A stretch of DNA of 64,000 nt from Saccharopolyspora flava (GCF_900116135.1 NZ_FOZX01000001.1:1240001-1304000), one strand, 5' to 3'. Positions 48,667-58,881 are shown, counted from the stretch's first letter. Program-made: numbers and translations. Notes: a model not told the origin generated them from the sequence alone.

Positions 48667-49721
48667 CGCTGACACCTCGGCTGGGTCACGGGCGTCAGCG
48701 GCAGCGGCAGGTTGAGATCGCCGACGCCGACGTTGCCGGAGGTCTGGCACAGGAAGAAGTTGAACCACGACCCGTGCGAGGCGGTGCGGGACAGGCTTTC
48801 GAGCTTGTTCGGCATGTTGTGCAGCACCCGGTCCACGATCTGCTCGTGGCCGTTGAGGTTCTTCGACAGCTGGCCGAGACCGTCGATGTCGGCCTGCAAC
48901 CCCGGCCTGGCGTCCTGCAGGAGCCCGGCGGTGGTGTTGGTCAGCCCGTCCATCGCGGTGATCGCGCTGCCGATGGAGTCGCGGTCCTCGGCGAGCCCGG
49001 ACACCACCTGCCGCAGCTGCCCCACCAGCTCGGAGAGCCGCTGGTCGCGGGCGTTGACGGTGTCGAGCACGCCGTTGAGGTTGTTGATGACCTGACCGAT
49101 CACCTGGTCGCGCGAGGCGATGGTGCTGGTCAGCGACGCCGTGTGGGACAGCAGGCTCTCGACCGTGCCGCCCTCGCCCTGCAGGACCTGGATGATCTCG
49201 TAGGACAGCTTGTTGACGTCGTCCGGGTTCAGCGCCTGGAACAGCGGCTTGAACCCGCCGAGCAGCACCGTCAGGTCCAGCGCGGGCTTGGTGCGCTCCA
49301 GCGGGATCGTCTCGCCCGCCGCCAGGTAGCCGCCGCGGACGGTGCCGCCCGAGGCGCCCCCGTTGCCTGCGGGCGTGGCGCCCTGCTCGAGCGCGATGTA
49401 GCGCTGCCCCACCAGGTTCCGGTACTTGATGGTCGCGGTCACCGACGACGGCAGCCGGCGGTCGGCGACGTTGAACTCGACCTCGGCGACCTTGTTGTCG
49501 ACGAGCTCGATGTCCTCGACCTGACCGACCTTCACGCCCGCGATCCGCACCTCGTCGCCCACGTTGAGCGCGGTGACGTCGGTGAACCGGGCCTTGTAGG
49601 AGTTCGTCGAGCGCATGTCCTGGTTCGCGATCGTCATGATCAGCACGCCGGTGGCCAGCGAGGTGATCACCACGAAGATCAGGAACTTGGTCAGCGGTCC
49701 GCGAATGCTGATCCCGTTCAT
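48663..49721 (-). CDS. mceB: Mce family protein, MceB position
   Basis: The 352-residue protein has one anchor helix (FLIFVVITSLATGVLIMTIA), an Mce domain (about 40-120; EVRIAGVKVGQVEDIEL, RNLVGQRYIAL), a Gly-rich insertion after it and a long helical region. It ends with WFNFFLCQTSGNVGVGDLNLPLP. It overlaps mceA by ATGA. Confidence 0.85.
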   Translation of the reverse strand: MNGISIRGPLTKFLIFVVITSLATGVLIMTIANQDMRSTNSYKARFTDVTALNVGDEVRIAGVKVGQVEDIELVDNKVAEVEFNVADRRLPSSVTATIKYRNLVGQRYIALEQGATPAGNGGASGGTVRGGYLAAGETIPLERTKPALDLTVLLGGFKPLFQALNPDDVNKLSYEIIQVLQGEGGTVESLLSHTASLTSTIASRDQVIGQVINNLNGVLDTVNARDQRLSELVGQLRQVVSGLAEDRDSIGSAITAMDGLTNTTAGLLQDARPGLQADIDGLGQLSKNLNGHEQIVDRVLHNMPNKLESLSRTASHGSWFNFFLCQTSGNVGVGDLNLPLPLTPVTQPRCQR

Positions 49722-51061
49722 CGGTAGCTCACCTCCGCGCCTCGCAGCACCGGTCCGACGAGCAGACCGCCCCAGTCGGGCACCTCCGAGGAGGGCCTGC
49801 CCAGGGCCGGGGCCAGCACCGTGGCCACCATGTCGCGCTCAGCGGGCGAGTTCACCCACTGCGTCGCGGTCCCGGCCGGGGCCGACTGCTGGCTGGTGGT
49901 CGCCGGCGGGTTCAGGCCGCCGGTCACCGACCGCGACGGCGCGGGCGGGACCGAGCCGTCCTTGAACGGGCCGTCCGGCGGGTACTCCGGCATCGGGTTC
50001 AGGTGCTCCATGAAGTTGTAGCAACGCGGCCCCCGGTGGTCGGCGAACTCGGGTTCGTCCTGGTTGGGGCGGTACTTGCCGCGGTGCGGGGCGATCTCCA
50101 GGGTCACGTGCAGACCGGGCTCGTCGGTGCCCTCGCCGAACGCCTGCCGGACGCGCGGCACGAACTCCGCCATCTCGCCCAGGAAGCACGGGTAGCTCGG
50201 TGAGTACTCGGCCAGCAGGTCCAGCGTCGGGCGCTGCGCGTCGGCGAGCCGGATGATGTTCTGCCCGTTCTGGTCCAGGAACGTCGTCAGGTCACCGGAG
50301 GACGTGGTGACCTGGCCGGTCAGCTTCTGCAGGTTCTGCTTCTGGTCCACCAGCGTCCGGGCCGTGGTGGAGAAGTTCTCCAGCGCGTTGATGATGTCCG
50401 GCGCCGCCTGCTCGTAGGTCTGCGCGACCCCCACCAGCTCCTGCAGGTTGTCCCGCAGGTCCGGGATCGCCGGGTTCAGCCCGGCCAGGTAGGTGTTGAG
50501 CTGCGACAGCGTGTCGCCGACCTGGTCGCCGCGACCGGACAGCGCCTGGTCGAGCGCGTTGAGCGTCGCCGACAGGTCGGCGGGGTTGATCGCCTGCAGC
50601 ACCGGCATCGTGTCGGCCAGCACCGTCTCCAACTCCAGCCCGGCGCGGGTCCGGTCCTGCTCGATGACACCGCCCGCGGCCAGCGTCTTCGACGAGGGCT
50701 TGTCGGGCAGCTCCAGCGCCACGTAGCGCTCGCCGAACAGGGTCCGCGGCAGCAGCTGCGCGGAGACGTTCGCCGGGATCTCCTTGGCCTTGTCCGGCTC
50801 CAGCGCCAGGTGCAGCTCCGCGCCCTTGCCGTCGGACTCCACGTTGACGACCCGGCCCACGACCATGCCGCGGACCTTCACGTCGGAGTCCGGCAGCAGC
50901 TGGTTGCCGGTCGAGGCGGCCTTGAGGATGACATCCGAGGAGGACGTGAACGCCTTGTTGTAGAACGCCAGGCACAGCACGACGAACATGACCATGCTCA
51001 TCAGCAGCGCCAGACCCATCAGCCTGCGCTTGACCTTGGGGACCGCTCCCTGCGCGCTCAT
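49718..51061 (-). CDS. mceA: Mce family protein, MceA position
   Basis: The 447-residue protein has an N-terminal helix (MGLALLMSMVMFVVLCLAFY) and an Mce domain (about 45-120; DSDVKVRGMVVGRVVNV, RTLFGERYVAL). A long helical part follows, with the MceA-type C-terminus (YSPSYPCFLGEMAEFVPRV and a Pro-rich tail). ATG 51061 overlaps the yrbEB stop as ATGA. It is the longest of the six Mce subunits here. Confidence 0.87.
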   Translation of the reverse strand: MSAQGAVPKVKRRLMGLALLMSMVMFVVLCLAFYNKAFTSSSDVILKAASTGNQLLPDSDVKVRGMVVGRVVNVESDGKGAELHLALEPDKAKEIPANVSAQLLPRTLFGERYVALELPDKPSSKTLAAGGVIEQDRTRAGLELETVLADTMPVLQAINPADLSATLNALDQALSGRGDQVGDTLSQLNTYLAGLNPAIPDLRDNLQELVGVAQTYEQAAPDIINALENFSTTARTLVDQKQNLQKLTGQVTTSSGDLTTFLDQNGQNIIRLADAQRPTLDLLAEYSPSYPCFLGEMAEFVPRVRQAFGEGTDEPGLHVTLEIAPHRGKYRPNQDEPEFADHRGPRCYNFMEHLNPMPEYPPDGPFKDGSVPPAPSRSVTGGLNPPATTSQQSAPAGTATQWVNSPAERDMVATVLAPALGRPSSEVPDWGGLLVGPVLRGAEVSYR

Positions 51062-51897
51062 CCGGTGATCCGAACGGTCGTCGTGGTGCCCCAGATCGCG
51101 AGGCTGAGGAAGAAGTCCAGCAGCGCGGTGGTCACGATCGCGGTCCGCACCGCGCGTCCCACCGCGACGCCGACCCCGGCGGGGCCGCCGCTGGCGCGGT
51201 ACCCGTAGTAGCAGTGCGTCATGATCACCACCACGCTGAAGATCAGGACCTTCCCGAAGGACCACAGCACGTCCTCGGGAGGCAGGAACAGGTTGAAGTA
51301 GTGGTCGTAGGTGCCCGCCGACTGCCCGTAGAGGTAGACGGTGACGCCGCGGGAGGCCACGTAGGAGGTCAGCAGGCCCAGCACGTACAGCGGCACGACC
51401 GCGATGAACCCGGCCATCACGCGCGTGGTCACCAGGTACGGCAGGCTCGGCACGCCCATGACCTCCAGCGCGTCGATCTCATCGGAGATCCGCATCGCGC
51501 CGAGCTGGGCGGTGAACCCGGAACCCACCGTCGCCGACAGGGCCAGACCGGCCACCAGCGGCGCGATCTCCCGGGTGTTGAAGTAGGCGGAGATGAAGCC
51601 GGCGAACGCCGAGGTGCCCAGCTGGTCCAGGGCCGAGAAGCCCTGCAGGCCGACGACGGTGCCGGTGAACAGCGTCAGGCCGATCATCACGCCGACCGTG
51701 CCGCCGATGACCGCCAGGGCGCCGCTGCCGAAGCTGACCTCGGCCAGCAGGCGCAGCGTTTCCTTGGCGTAGCGGGTGATGGCCCGCGGAATCCACGCCA
51801 GGGAGCGGATGTAGAACGACATCTGGTCACCCAGGTCGTCCAGCAGCTCCACCGGCCGTCGGGCCGCGCGCTTGGCGCGCTGCGAGATCGTCACCAT
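51058..51897 (-). CDS. yrbEB: MlaE/YrbE-type permease B of the Mce transporter
   Basis: The 279-residue integral membrane protein belongs to the MlaE permease family. It has several hydrophobic helices and the signature MRISDEIDALEVMGVPSLPYLVTTRVMAGF near residue 140, the coupling-helix region that contacts the ATPase. It acts with YrbEA, MceG and the Mce tube to move lipids, probably inward. It lies 22 bases after yrbEA. Confidence 0.88.
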   Translation of the reverse strand: MVTISQRAKRAARRPVELLDDLGDQMSFYIRSLAWIPRAITRYAKETLRLLAEVSFGSGALAVIGGTVGVMIGLTLFTGTVVGLQGFSALDQLGTSAFAGFISAYFNTREIAPLVAGLALSATVGSGFTAQLGAMRISDEIDALEVMGVPSLPYLVTTRVMAGFIAVVPLYVLGLLTSYVASRGVTVYLYGQSAGTYDHYFNLFLPPEDVLWSFGKVLIFSVVVIMTHCYYGYRASGGPAGVGVAVGRAVRTAIVTTALLDFFLSLAIWGTTTTVRITG

Positions 51898-51919
51898 GTT
51901 CCCATTCCCCTGGCGGCCG

Positions 51920-52708
51920 TCACATTCCCTTTGGCGGGACCAACTGCAGGTACAGCGTCGTGAGGATGAAGTTCACCGCGAACAGCAGCAGGAAGGTGAT
52001 CACCACCGACTGGTTCACGGCATCCCCGACGCCCTTCGGACCCGGTGGCGGGTTCAGGCCGCGGAAGGCCGCCACCACACCGGCGAGGAAGCCGAAGATC
52101 AGGGCCTTGAGCTCGCTGATCCACAGGTCCGGCAGCTGCGCCAGCGCGTTGAAGCTGGCCATGTACGCACCCGGCGTACCGCCCTGCATGATCACGTTGA
52201 ACGTGTAGCCGCCGATCACGCCGACGACGCTGACCATGCCGTTGAGCAGCACGGCCACCAGCATCGCGGCCAGCACCCGGGGCACCACGAGGCGCTGGAT
52301 CGGCGAGACGCCCAGCACCTCCATCGCGTCGATCTCGTCGCGGATCTTGCGCGACCCCAGGTCGGCGCAGATCGCCGAACCACCGGCACCGGCGATCAGC
52401 AGCGCCGTCACGATCGGGCTCGCCTGCTGGATGATCGCCAGCACGCTGGCCGCACCGGTGAACGACTGCGCGCCAATCTGCCGGGTCAGCGACCCCAGCT
52501 GCAGCGCGATGACCGCGCCGAACGGGATCGACACCAGCGCGGTCGGCAGGATCGTGACGCTGGCGATGAACCAGCACTGCTGGATGAACTCGCGGATCTG
52601 GAACGGACGCGAGGGCATGGCCCGCACGATGTCCATGCCGAGTGCGAACAGGCGGCCCGTCTGGCGCAGCCCGCCCGCACCGGGGAACTGCACCCGGGAC
52701 GCGCTCAC
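51920..52708 (-). CDS. yrbEA: MlaE/YrbE-type permease A of the Mce transporter
   Basis: The 262-residue permease has the MlaE signature SRKIRDEIDAMEVLGVSPIQRLVVPRVLA and about five hydrophobic helices. Its GTG start overlaps the ATPase gene by four bases. It is paired with the permease at 51058-51897. Confidence 0.88.
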   Translation of the reverse strand: MSASRVQFPGAGGLRQTGRLFALGMDIVRAMPSRPFQIREFIQQCWFIASVTILPTALVSIPFGAVIALQLGSLTRQIGAQSFTGAASVLAIIQQASPIVTALLIAGAGGSAICADLGSRKIRDEIDAMEVLGVSPIQRLVVPRVLAAMLVAVLLNGMVSVVGVIGGYTFNVIMQGGTPGAYMASFNALAQLPDLWISELKALIFGFLAGVVAAFRGLNPPPGPKGVGDAVNQSVVITFLLLFAVNFILTTLYLQLVPPKGM

Positions 52709-53997
52709 TGCTCACCTCGCTTGCGACCGAACCAACGCCGGCGGCCACCCGCCGACTCCGTCTCCTGCCCCGGCTGCGCGCCGTCGGCCTGCAGACCACC
52801 CGGCCACACCGGCTCCTGCTCCGGCTGACGCGGGTGCGGCGAAGGCCGCTGGGCCTGCTGCGGGGCCTGCTGCTGAACGGGCTGCTGCTGCGGGAAGTTC
52901 TGCTGCGGCGGGGCCTGGCGCTGCGGCTGCGGCGGCTGCTGCGGCTGCTGCTGGGGCTGGGGGCGCTGGGCCTGCGGGGCCGGCTGCTGCTGCGGCCAGG
53001 ACCCCGTCGCCGGGGACTGGAAGCCGTAGAGCGCCAGCTCGTCCGGCGTGAGGCTCTTGAGGATCTCCTCCTGCGCCGTGGGGCTCAGCGAGCGCAGCTG
53101 CCGCAGCACGCGCTCCTTGCGGCGGTGCACCGCGGCGCGGTCCGGCAGCCCGGGGCTGACCTCCAGCTGCGGCATCATGTGCGGCACCTTCGGCCTGCCG
53201 TGCTTGGCCAGCTCCGCCTCGACCAGCGCGCTGTCCTTCTCCTCGCTCATGCCGATCGGGCCGTCGGGGCGACCGTTGAGGAACTGCACCACGACCGGCT
53301 CGTCCGAGGTCAGCAGCACCTCGCGCGGCCCGAACATCACCAGGTTCCGGCGGTAGAGCATGCCGATGTTGTCCGGCACGGTCCGGGCGGTGTTGATGTC
53401 GTGCGTGACGATCAGGAAGGTCGCGTCGATCTGCGCGTTGAGGTCGACGATCAGCTGGTTCTGCACCGCGGTCCGCACCGGGTCCAGACCCGAGTCCGGC
53501 TCGTCGAACAGCAGGATCTCCGGGTCCAGCACGAGAGCGCGGGCCAGACCGGCGCGCTTCTTCATACCGCCCGAGATCTCACCGGGGAGCTTGTCCTCCG
53601 CACCGATGAGGCCGACCATCTCCATCTTCTCGAGAACCACGTTGCGGATCTCGGTCTCGCTCTTGCGCGTGTGCTCGCGGAGCGGGAAGGCGATGTTGTC
53701 GTAGAGGTTCATCGAGCCGAACAGCGCGCCGTCCTGGAACAGCACGCCGAAAAGCTTGCGAACCTCGTAAAGATCACTTTCGGAACAGGTGCAGATGTCC
53801 GTCCCGTTGATGATCACCTGACCCTCGTCCGGCTTGAGCAGACCCACCAGCGACTTCAGGAACACCGACTTACCGGTGCCGGAAGGCCCGAGCAGCACGC
53901 TGATCTCACCCGGGGGCAGATTCAGCGAGACGTCCCGCCAGATGGTCTGCGGGCCGAAGGACTTCGAGAGCCCGTCGACAACCACCTCGACGCCCAT
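52705..53997 (-). CDS. mkl: Mce transporter ATPase (MceG/Mkl)
   Basis: This is the ABC ATPase that powers the Mce transporter. Walker A GPSGTGKS is near residue 40, the signature GEISGGMKKRAGLARAL near 145, and Walker B ILLFDEPDSGLDP follows. After the nucleotide-binding domain comes a segment ending in EEILKSLTPDELALYGF, conserved in Mkl. A Pro/Gln-rich tail of about 100 residues ends in basic GRKRGEQ. The protein is 430 residues. ATG 53997 has GGAGG six bases upstream. It heads the mce operon here. Confidence 0.9.
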   Translation of the reverse strand: MGVEVVVDGLSKSFGPQTIWRDVSLNLPPGEISVLLGPSGTGKSVFLKSLVGLLKPDEGQVIINGTDICTCSESDLYEVRKLFGVLFQDGALFGSMNLYDNIAFPLREHTRKSETEIRNVVLEKMEMVGLIGAEDKLPGEISGGMKKRAGLARALVLDPEILLFDEPDSGLDPVRTAVQNQLIVDLNAQIDATFLIVTHDINTARTVPDNIGMLYRRNLVMFGPREVLLTSDEPVVVQFLNGRPDGPIGMSEEKDSALVEAELAKHGRPKVPHMMPQLEVSPGLPDRAAVHRRKERVLRQLRSLSPTAQEEILKSLTPDELALYGFQSPATGSWPQQQPAPQAQRPQPQQQPQQPPQPQRQAPPQQNFPQQQPVQQQAPQQAQRPSPHPRQPEQEPVWPGGLQADGAQPGQETESAGGRRRWFGRKRGEQ

Positions 53998-54205
53998 CCG
54001 AACCTCCGCGTCCTCGATTACACCGATTCCGGGGACAACATTCCCCGGAGAAGCACCCTTGCACATGTGACGCGCTTAACGAAGGTAGTTGGCGTCACAC
54101 CTATGCAACGAGCTCGACGCAGCAGGGTTACTCATGAGTTCACTACAAATCAAGTGACCCGCAGAGATACGTCCGAAAAAAGATGCTTGTTTCCGTCCTC
54201 AGGAA

Positions 54206-54245
54206 AAGAGAACGGGCACCCGCAACAGCGAGTGCCCGTTCTCTT
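54206..54245 (-). terminator. Terminator of rplJL
   Basis: A 14-base perfect stem (AAGAGAACGGGCAC) with a 12-base loop is followed by TTTTCC on the minus strand, about 60 bases after the rplL stop. It separates rplJL from the mce operon, whose promoter must lie in 53998-54205. Confidence 0.8.
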
Positions 54246-54303
54246 ACTGTGAGTCCTCAGACCAGAAGTAGGTCTTTGGCCCCAGAGCAGTGAGTCAGAA
54301 GGC

Positions 54304-54690
54304 TCACTTGATGACGACCTTGGCGCCAGCCTCTTCCAGCTTGCCCTTGGCCTCTTCGGCCTTCTCCTTGTCGACCTTCTCCAGGATGGCCTTGCCGGAC
54401 TCCTCGACCAGCTCCTTGGCCTCCTTCAGGCCCAGGCCGGAGACGATCTCGCGAACGACCTTGATGACCTGGATCTTCTTGTCGCCAGCGCCCTCGAGGA
54501 TGACGTCGAACTCGTCCTGCTCCTCAGCGGCGGCGGCCTCGCCACCGGCGGCCGGAGCCACGGCGACCGCGGCCGGGGCGGCGGCGGTGACGTCGAAGGT
54601 CTCCTCGAACTGCTTCACGAACTCCGACAGCTCCAGGAGGGTCATCTCCTTGAAGACGTCCAGCAGCTCGTCGTTGCTCAGCTTCGCCAT
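54304..54690 (-). CDS. rplL: 50S ribosomal protein L7/L12
   Basis: This acidic stalk protein recruits translation GTPases. The 128 residues have the N-terminal dimer domain ([27 protein letters not shown]), an Ala-rich hinge, and the C-terminal domain with [26 protein letters not shown] and [13 protein letters not shown]. It follows rplJ by 133 bases. Confidence 0.97.
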   Translation of the reverse strand: MAKLSNDELLDVFKEMTLLELSEFVKQFEETFDVTAAAPAAVAVAPAAGGEAAAAEEQDEFDVILEGAGDKKIQVIKVVREIVSGLGLKEAKELVEESGKAILEKVDKEKAEEAKGKLEEAGAKVVIK

Positions 54691-54823
54691 GTCGGCGTTC
54701 CTTTCTGCTCAGTGCCCGGGCACCGGCGGCGTCCGGGAAGGGGGTTGTCGCGCGAAAGACGGCTCCGAGACCCGCTTCGGCGGCGCGCTCGCACGCACCG
54801 TCCACTGCGGACTGCGGAGAGCC

Positions 54824-55339
54824 TTACTCGCCCTTCTTCTCCTGAAGGGCAGCGGCCATGCGAGCCACCTGGGACGCCGGCGCCTGGAACAGCGCGGCAG
54901 CCTGGTTCATCTTGGCCTTCATCGCGCCGGCCAGCTTGCCCAGCGTGACCTCGCGCGAGTCGAGGTCGGCGATGCTCTCGACCTCGGACACGGACAGCGG
55001 GCGGCCGTCCATGTACCCGCCCTTGACCACCAGGTTCTGGTTGCCCTTGGCAAACTCCTTGATGGCCTTGGCAGCGTCGACCGGCTCGCCCTCGACGAAG
55101 GCGATCGCGGTCGGGCCGACGAACAGGTCGTCGAGGCCCTCGACGCCCGACTGCTCGGCGGCACGCTTGACCAGCGTGTTCTTCGCGACACGGTAGCTCA
55201 CGTTCGAGCCGAGCGAGCGGCGCAGCTCAGACAGCTGAGCCATCGAGAGCCCGCGGTACTCGGTCACGACGGCAGCGGTGGAGGAGTTGAACTTCTCCGC
55301 GATTTCGCTGACCGCATCGATCTTGTCGGACTTCGCCAT
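54824..55339 (-). CDS. rplJ: 50S ribosomal protein L10
   Basis: L10 anchors the L7/L12 dimers to the 50S stalk. The 171 residues start [43 protein letters not shown] and include [11 protein letters not shown]. The long upstream leader is consistent with the feedback control by L10 known in other bacteria. Confidence 0.97.
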   Translation of the reverse strand: MAKSDKIDAVSEIAEKFNSSTAAVVTEYRGLSMAQLSELRRSLGSNVSYRVAKNTLVKRAAEQSGVEGLDDLFVGPTAIAFVEGEPVDAAKAIKEFAKGNQNLVVKGGYMDGRPLSVSEVESIADLDSREVTLGKLAGAMKAKMNQAAALFQAPASQVARMAAALQEKKGE

Positions 55340-55584
55340 GTCGCCTCCTCTCTGTTTCCGACTGCGGCAGACCTAGCCGGTCAGAGTCGGCCCTGAGACG
55401 ACGAAACGCCCCGGCGCAGGGCAGCACGGGGCGTGAAAACGGCGCGGACGCGCACAAGACGCGCTGCACCAGCCTCGTCCCTCCTGCGCGGGTCGCCCGC
55501 ATCTCACGGGACCTTCGTTCCTCGCGGCCCGTCGCCGAGCGTGGAGGAAGACCAGCGGTCTTGGGTGGAACCTCCTCAAGAGTA
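55340..55584 (-). promoter_or_regulatory. rplJL promoter and likely L10 leader
   Basis: The 245 bases before rplJ contain, on the minus strand, a -10-like TACTCT (55579-55584). Next come a hairpin (AAGACC with GGTCTT, 55547-55561) and a further stem (ACGCCCC with GGGGCGT, 55406-55434) followed by TTTCGTC. This layout suits a structured L10-regulated leader. I see no good -35 and no gene. Confidence 0.4.
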
Positions 55585-55639
55585 CTGGACCCGGTGCGGG
55601 CGCTTCCACCGACCCCCTGCCGCCCGGCATCATGTGTGC

Positions 55640-56407
55640 GTGGCTGATCAGCGGGAACCGCGCTCCGACAACCTGCCCGAGATCGTCGACGCGGAGGTCG
55701 TCGACGTCGCCGAGCCCGACCGGGCCCCGGAACCGTCCCCCGGTGCTCGGGCCCCGAAGGCGTCCGAGGACGCGGAGTACCAGGAGTTCCTGGAGTTTAA
55801 GCGGTTCAAGGAGTGGCAGGCCTCCCAGGGCGGCGGTGCGGCGAGCGCCCCGCAGCCCGAGAAGCCGTGGTGGAAGAAGGCCCTCGGCGCGCTGCGCTAC
55901 AAGTGGGTCCGGCGGATCCTCTACGTGCTCATCGCCCTGCTCCTGCTGAACCTGGCCTACGACCACTACTTCGGCGGGAGCGACTCTTCGGGAGGCGGGA
56001 GCGGCACCGGCGGCAGCGCCCCGGTGGACGCGGTCCCGATGACCGCGCAGAACCCGCAGCAGGCCATCCGCAGCGTCCACAACTACCTGCGGGCCGTGCC
56101 GCCGGAGCAGGCGTGCGCGCTGTTCGACGCCCAGGGCAAGGACGGCTTCGGCAAGGCCTACGGGACGCCCGGTGACTGCGCCGCGGCGGCCCGCTCGGTG
56201 CACGACCAGATCACCGATCCCAACGCCTACGCGAATCCCAAATTCGGCCACGACGCGATCGTCGAAGCCGGTTCCGAAGCGCAGGTGCTCGGTTGCCGGA
56301 TGCAGGTCACCGGAGGCCCGCAACTGGGCACGTTCCGACTCACCAAAACGCCGCAGGGCGGGTGGACCATCTCCGCCTACGCCCTCACGTCGTCGTCCTG
56401 CCCGTAA
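55640..56407 (+). CDS. Single-pass membrane protein with extracytoplasmic NTF2-like domain
   Basis: The 255-residue product has an acidic, Pro-rich cytoplasmic part (1-90; EYQEFLEFKRFKEWQ). One membrane helix follows (ILYVLIALLLLNLAYDHYF, about 95-115), a Gly/Ser linker, and an outside domain of about 130 residues with four cysteines (ACALFD, PGDCA, LGCRM, SSSCP). The NPQQAIRSVHNYLRAVPPEQACALF start suggests an NTF2/SnoaL-like fold. GTG 55640 is preferred; GTG 55634 is possible. Function is unknown. It is convergent with rplA. Confidence 0.65.
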   Translation: MADQREPRSDNLPEIVDAEVVDVAEPDRAPEPSPGARAPKASEDAEYQEFLEFKRFKEWQASQGGGAASAPQPEKPWWKKALGALRYKWVRRILYVLIALLLLNLAYDHYFGGSDSSGGGSGTGGSAPVDAVPMTAQNPQQAIRSVHNYLRAVPPEQACALFDAQGKDGFGKAYGTPGDCAAAARSVHDQITDPNAYANPKFGHDAIVEAGSEAQVLGCRMQVTGGPQLGTFRLTKTPQGGWTISAYALTSSSCP

Positions 56408-56543
56408 TTCCTCCGCCCCGGAAATGGGTGAATCGCGAGTGACCGGCCCGGCACCCGCGGTCACCATTTTCCGGGGCGGACGTTTTCCTTCCCCGGAATC
56501 GACCGGACAAACGGGATATCGATCTTGACCGCGATCGTTGTCG

Positions 56544-56581
56544 ACCGGTCCGGCACAAACGAACCGGTCCGGCACAAACGA
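56544..56581. repeat. Perfect 19-base tandem duplication
   Basis: ACCGGTCCGGCACAAACGA occurs twice without a gap, immediately before the convergent terminator. The region 56408-56641 has no gene. Confidence 0.85.
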
Positions 56582-56623
56582 GAAATGAGGGCGAGCGCTC
56601 CGACGAGCGCTCGCCCTCATTTC
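56582..56623. terminator. Bidirectional terminator between rplA and the convergent gene
   Basis: A 19-base perfect stem, from GAAATGAGGGCGAGCG onward, with a four-base loop (CGAC) lies 18 bases after the rplA stop codon and serves the opposite gene as well. Confidence 0.85.
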
Positions 56624-56641
56624 TCAGATGCGGTGTTCCGG

Positions 56642-57349
56642 TCAGGCGGAAGCGGCCACGCGCGTGGCGGCCGGGTCCACCGGGATGCCCGGGCCCATCG
56701 TGGTCGTGAAGGTGACCTTCTTCAGGTACTTGCCCTTCGACGCCGACGGCTTGGCGCGCAGGATCTCGTCCAGCGCGGCCGCGTAGTTCTCCACCAGCTT
56801 GTCGGTGTCGAACGACGCCTTGCCGATGATGAAGTGCAGGTTGGCCTGCTTGTCGACCCGGAAGTTGATCTTACCGCCCTTGATGTCCGCGACCGCCTTG
56901 GTGACGTTCGGGGTGACGGTGCCGGTCTTCGGGTTCGGCATCAGACCGCGCGGGCCGAGCACCCGGGCGATCTTGCCGACCTTGGCCATCTGGTCCGGGG
57001 TGGCGATCGCCGCGTCGAAATCGAGCCAGCCGCCCTGAATGCGCTCGATCAGGTCCTCGGAACCAACCGCGTCCGCGCCGGCGGCCTCGGCCTCAGCGGC
57101 CTTGTCGCCGGTGGCGAACACGATGACGCGGGCAGTCTTACCAGTGCCGTGCGGCAGGTTCACGGTGCCGCGGACCATCTGGTCTGCCTTGCGGGGGTCG
57201 ACGCCCAGTCGCAGAGCGACCTCAACGGTGGCGTCGTACTTGACCTTGGCGGTCTTCTTCGCCAGTTCGGCGGCCTCGGCCGGGGTGTAGAGGCGCTCCC
57301 GGTCGACCAGCTCGGCCGCCTGCTGGTATGCCTTGCTGCGCTGTGCCAT
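56642..57349 (-). CDS. rplA: 50S ribosomal protein L1
   Basis: L1 forms the mobile stalk near the E site. The 235 residues start [49 protein letters not shown] and include [15 protein letters not shown]. The frame is open further, but ATG 57349 fits the family. It follows rplK by 97 bases. Confidence 0.97.
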   Translation of the reverse strand: MAQRSKAYQQAAELVDRERLYTPAEAAELAKKTAKVKYDATVEVALRLGVDPRKADQMVRGTVNLPHGTGKTARVIVFATGDKAAEAEAAGADAVGSEDLIERIQGGWLDFDAAIATPDQMAKVGKIARVLGPRGLMPNPKTGTVTPNVTKAVADIKGGKINFRVDKQANLHFIIGKASFDTDKLVENYAAALDEILRAKPSASKGKYLKKVTFTTTMGPGIPVDPAATRVAASA

Positions 57350-57446
57350 GTCTGTCCTCGGTAAGTCAGGTTGGATCAGTTGTGGTTGGTCGGGCCGCGC
57401 AAGCCCTCCCACAGCCCTCTCGCGCCGGTGCGGGACCGGCAGCGGA

Positions 57447-57881
57447 TCAGGCCTCGACCGTCAGGCCCATCGACCGAGCAGTACCGGCGATGATCTTCGC
57501 GGCCTGGTCGATGTCGTTGGCGTTGAGGTCTTCCATCTTGGTCTGGGCGATCTCCTTGACCTGCTCCATGGAGACCTTGCCGACCTTGGTCTTGTGCGGC
57601 TCGCCGGAGCCCTTCTGCACGCCGGCGGCCTTGAGCAGCAGCTTCGCGGCCGGCGGGGTCTTCAACTTGAAGTCGAAGGACCGGTCTTCGTACACGGAGA
57701 TCTCGACCGGCACCACGTGGCCGCGCTGCGCCTCGGTCGCGGCGTTGTAGGCCTTGCAGAACTCCATGATGTTGACGCCGTGCTGACCCAGCGCCGGGCC
57801 GACCGGCGGAGCCGGGTTGGCTTGGCCGGCCTGGATCTGCAGCTTGATGATCCCTGCCAGCTTCTTCTTCTTGGGCGGCAT
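57447..57881 (-). CDS. rplK: 50S ribosomal protein L11
   Basis: L11 binds the GTPase-associated centre. The 144 residues run [41 protein letters not shown] to [13 protein letters not shown], complete. The proline-rich thiostrepton contact helix ([13 protein letters not shown]) is intact. Confidence 0.97.
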   Translation of the reverse strand: MPPKKKKLAGIIKLQIQAGQANPAPPVGPALGQHGVNIMEFCKAYNAATEAQRGHVVPVEISVYEDRSFDFKLKTPPAAKLLLKAAGVQKGSGEPHKTKVGKVSMEQVKEIAQTKMEDLNANDIDQAAKIIAGTARSMGLTVEA

Positions 57882-58035
57882 GTTTGCTTCCTGTGTCTTC
57901 GCTATCCGGTTGCTCGGCGACGCCGGAAGGCGGCACCGAATCTGGCGAGACCACGAGACGGTGGAATCGCCCCTGCTGCGCGGGTCCTGCCAGAGCCACG
58001 CGCAGCCCGCCGCGCTCCCGCGACCGGGAGAGCGG

Positions 58036-58881
58036 TCAGAGCTTGGAGACCTGGTCGAACGAGAGCTCGACCGGGGTCTCGCGGCCGAAGATCGACACCA
58101 GCACCTTGAGCTTCTGGGCGTCGGCGTTGACCTCGTTGATGGTGGCCGGCAGCGTCGCGAACGGGCCATCCATCACCGTGACGGACTCGCCGACCTCGAA
58201 GTCGACCTCGACCGCGGTCTTGGTCGCCGCGGCGGCCTGGCCGCTCGGGGCCTTCTTGCCCGCCTCCGGCTTCTTCTCCTCGACCTGCGGGGCGAGGAAC
58301 TTCAGCACGTCGTCAATGGTCAACGGCGACGGCTTGGAGGTCGCACCGACGAATCCGGTCACACCCGGCGTGTTGCGCACGGCGCTCCACGACTGATCGT
58401 TGAGATCCATCCGGACCAGGATGTAGCCGGGCAGCACCTTGCGCTGCACCATCTTACGCTGGCCGTTCTTGATCTCGGTGACCTCTTCGGTCGGCACCTC
58501 GACCTGGAAGATGTAGTCCTCGACGTCGAGCGTCTGAGCACGGGTCTCGAGGTTGGTCTTGACCTTGTTCTCGTAGCCCGCGTAGGAGTGGATCACGTAC
58601 CAGTCGCCGGGCGCGCGGCGCAGCGCGGCGCGCAGCTCCTCGACCGGGTCGGCCTCTTCGGCCTCGTCAGCGGCGTCCTCGGAAGCGGCGTCTTCGGAGG
58701 CGGAGTCGTCGGCCTCGTCGGAGGTGGCGCTCGCCTCGTCGGCGGAGTCGGTTTCCGCGGAATCGACTGCGCCGGCCTCTTCAGCCTCGACGGACGCGGC
58801 CTCGGCTTCGGCAGCCTCGGGCTGCACCTGCTCGTCGGTGAGGCCGGTGGCTTCCTGGGAGGTCTCCTCGTGCGAGGTCAC
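58036..58881 (-). CDS. nusG: Transcription elongation factor NusG with acidic N-terminal extension
   Basis: NusG binds RNA polymerase and couples it to ribosomes. Of 281 residues, 1-85 are an acidic Glu/Ala/Asp/Ser-rich extension. The NGN domain follows ([21 protein letters not shown] from about 93; [11 protein letters not shown]). A Lys/Pro/Ala linker leads to the C-terminal KOW domain ([23 protein letters not shown]). Acidic extensions are usual in actinobacteria. It follows secE by 79 bases. Confidence 0.96.
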   Translation of the reverse strand: MTSHEETSQEATGLTDEQVQPEAAEAEAASVEAEEAGAVDSAETDSADEASATSDEADDSASEDAASEDAADEAEEADPVEELRAALRRAPGDWYVIHSYAGYENKVKTNLETRAQTLDVEDYIFQVEVPTEEVTEIKNGQRKMVQRKVLPGYILVRMDLNDQSWSAVRNTPGVTGFVGATSKPSPLTIDDVLKFLAPQVEEKKPEAGKKAPSGQAAAATKTAVEVDFEVGESVTVMDGPFATLPATINEVNADAQKLKVLVSIFGRETPVELSFDQVSKL

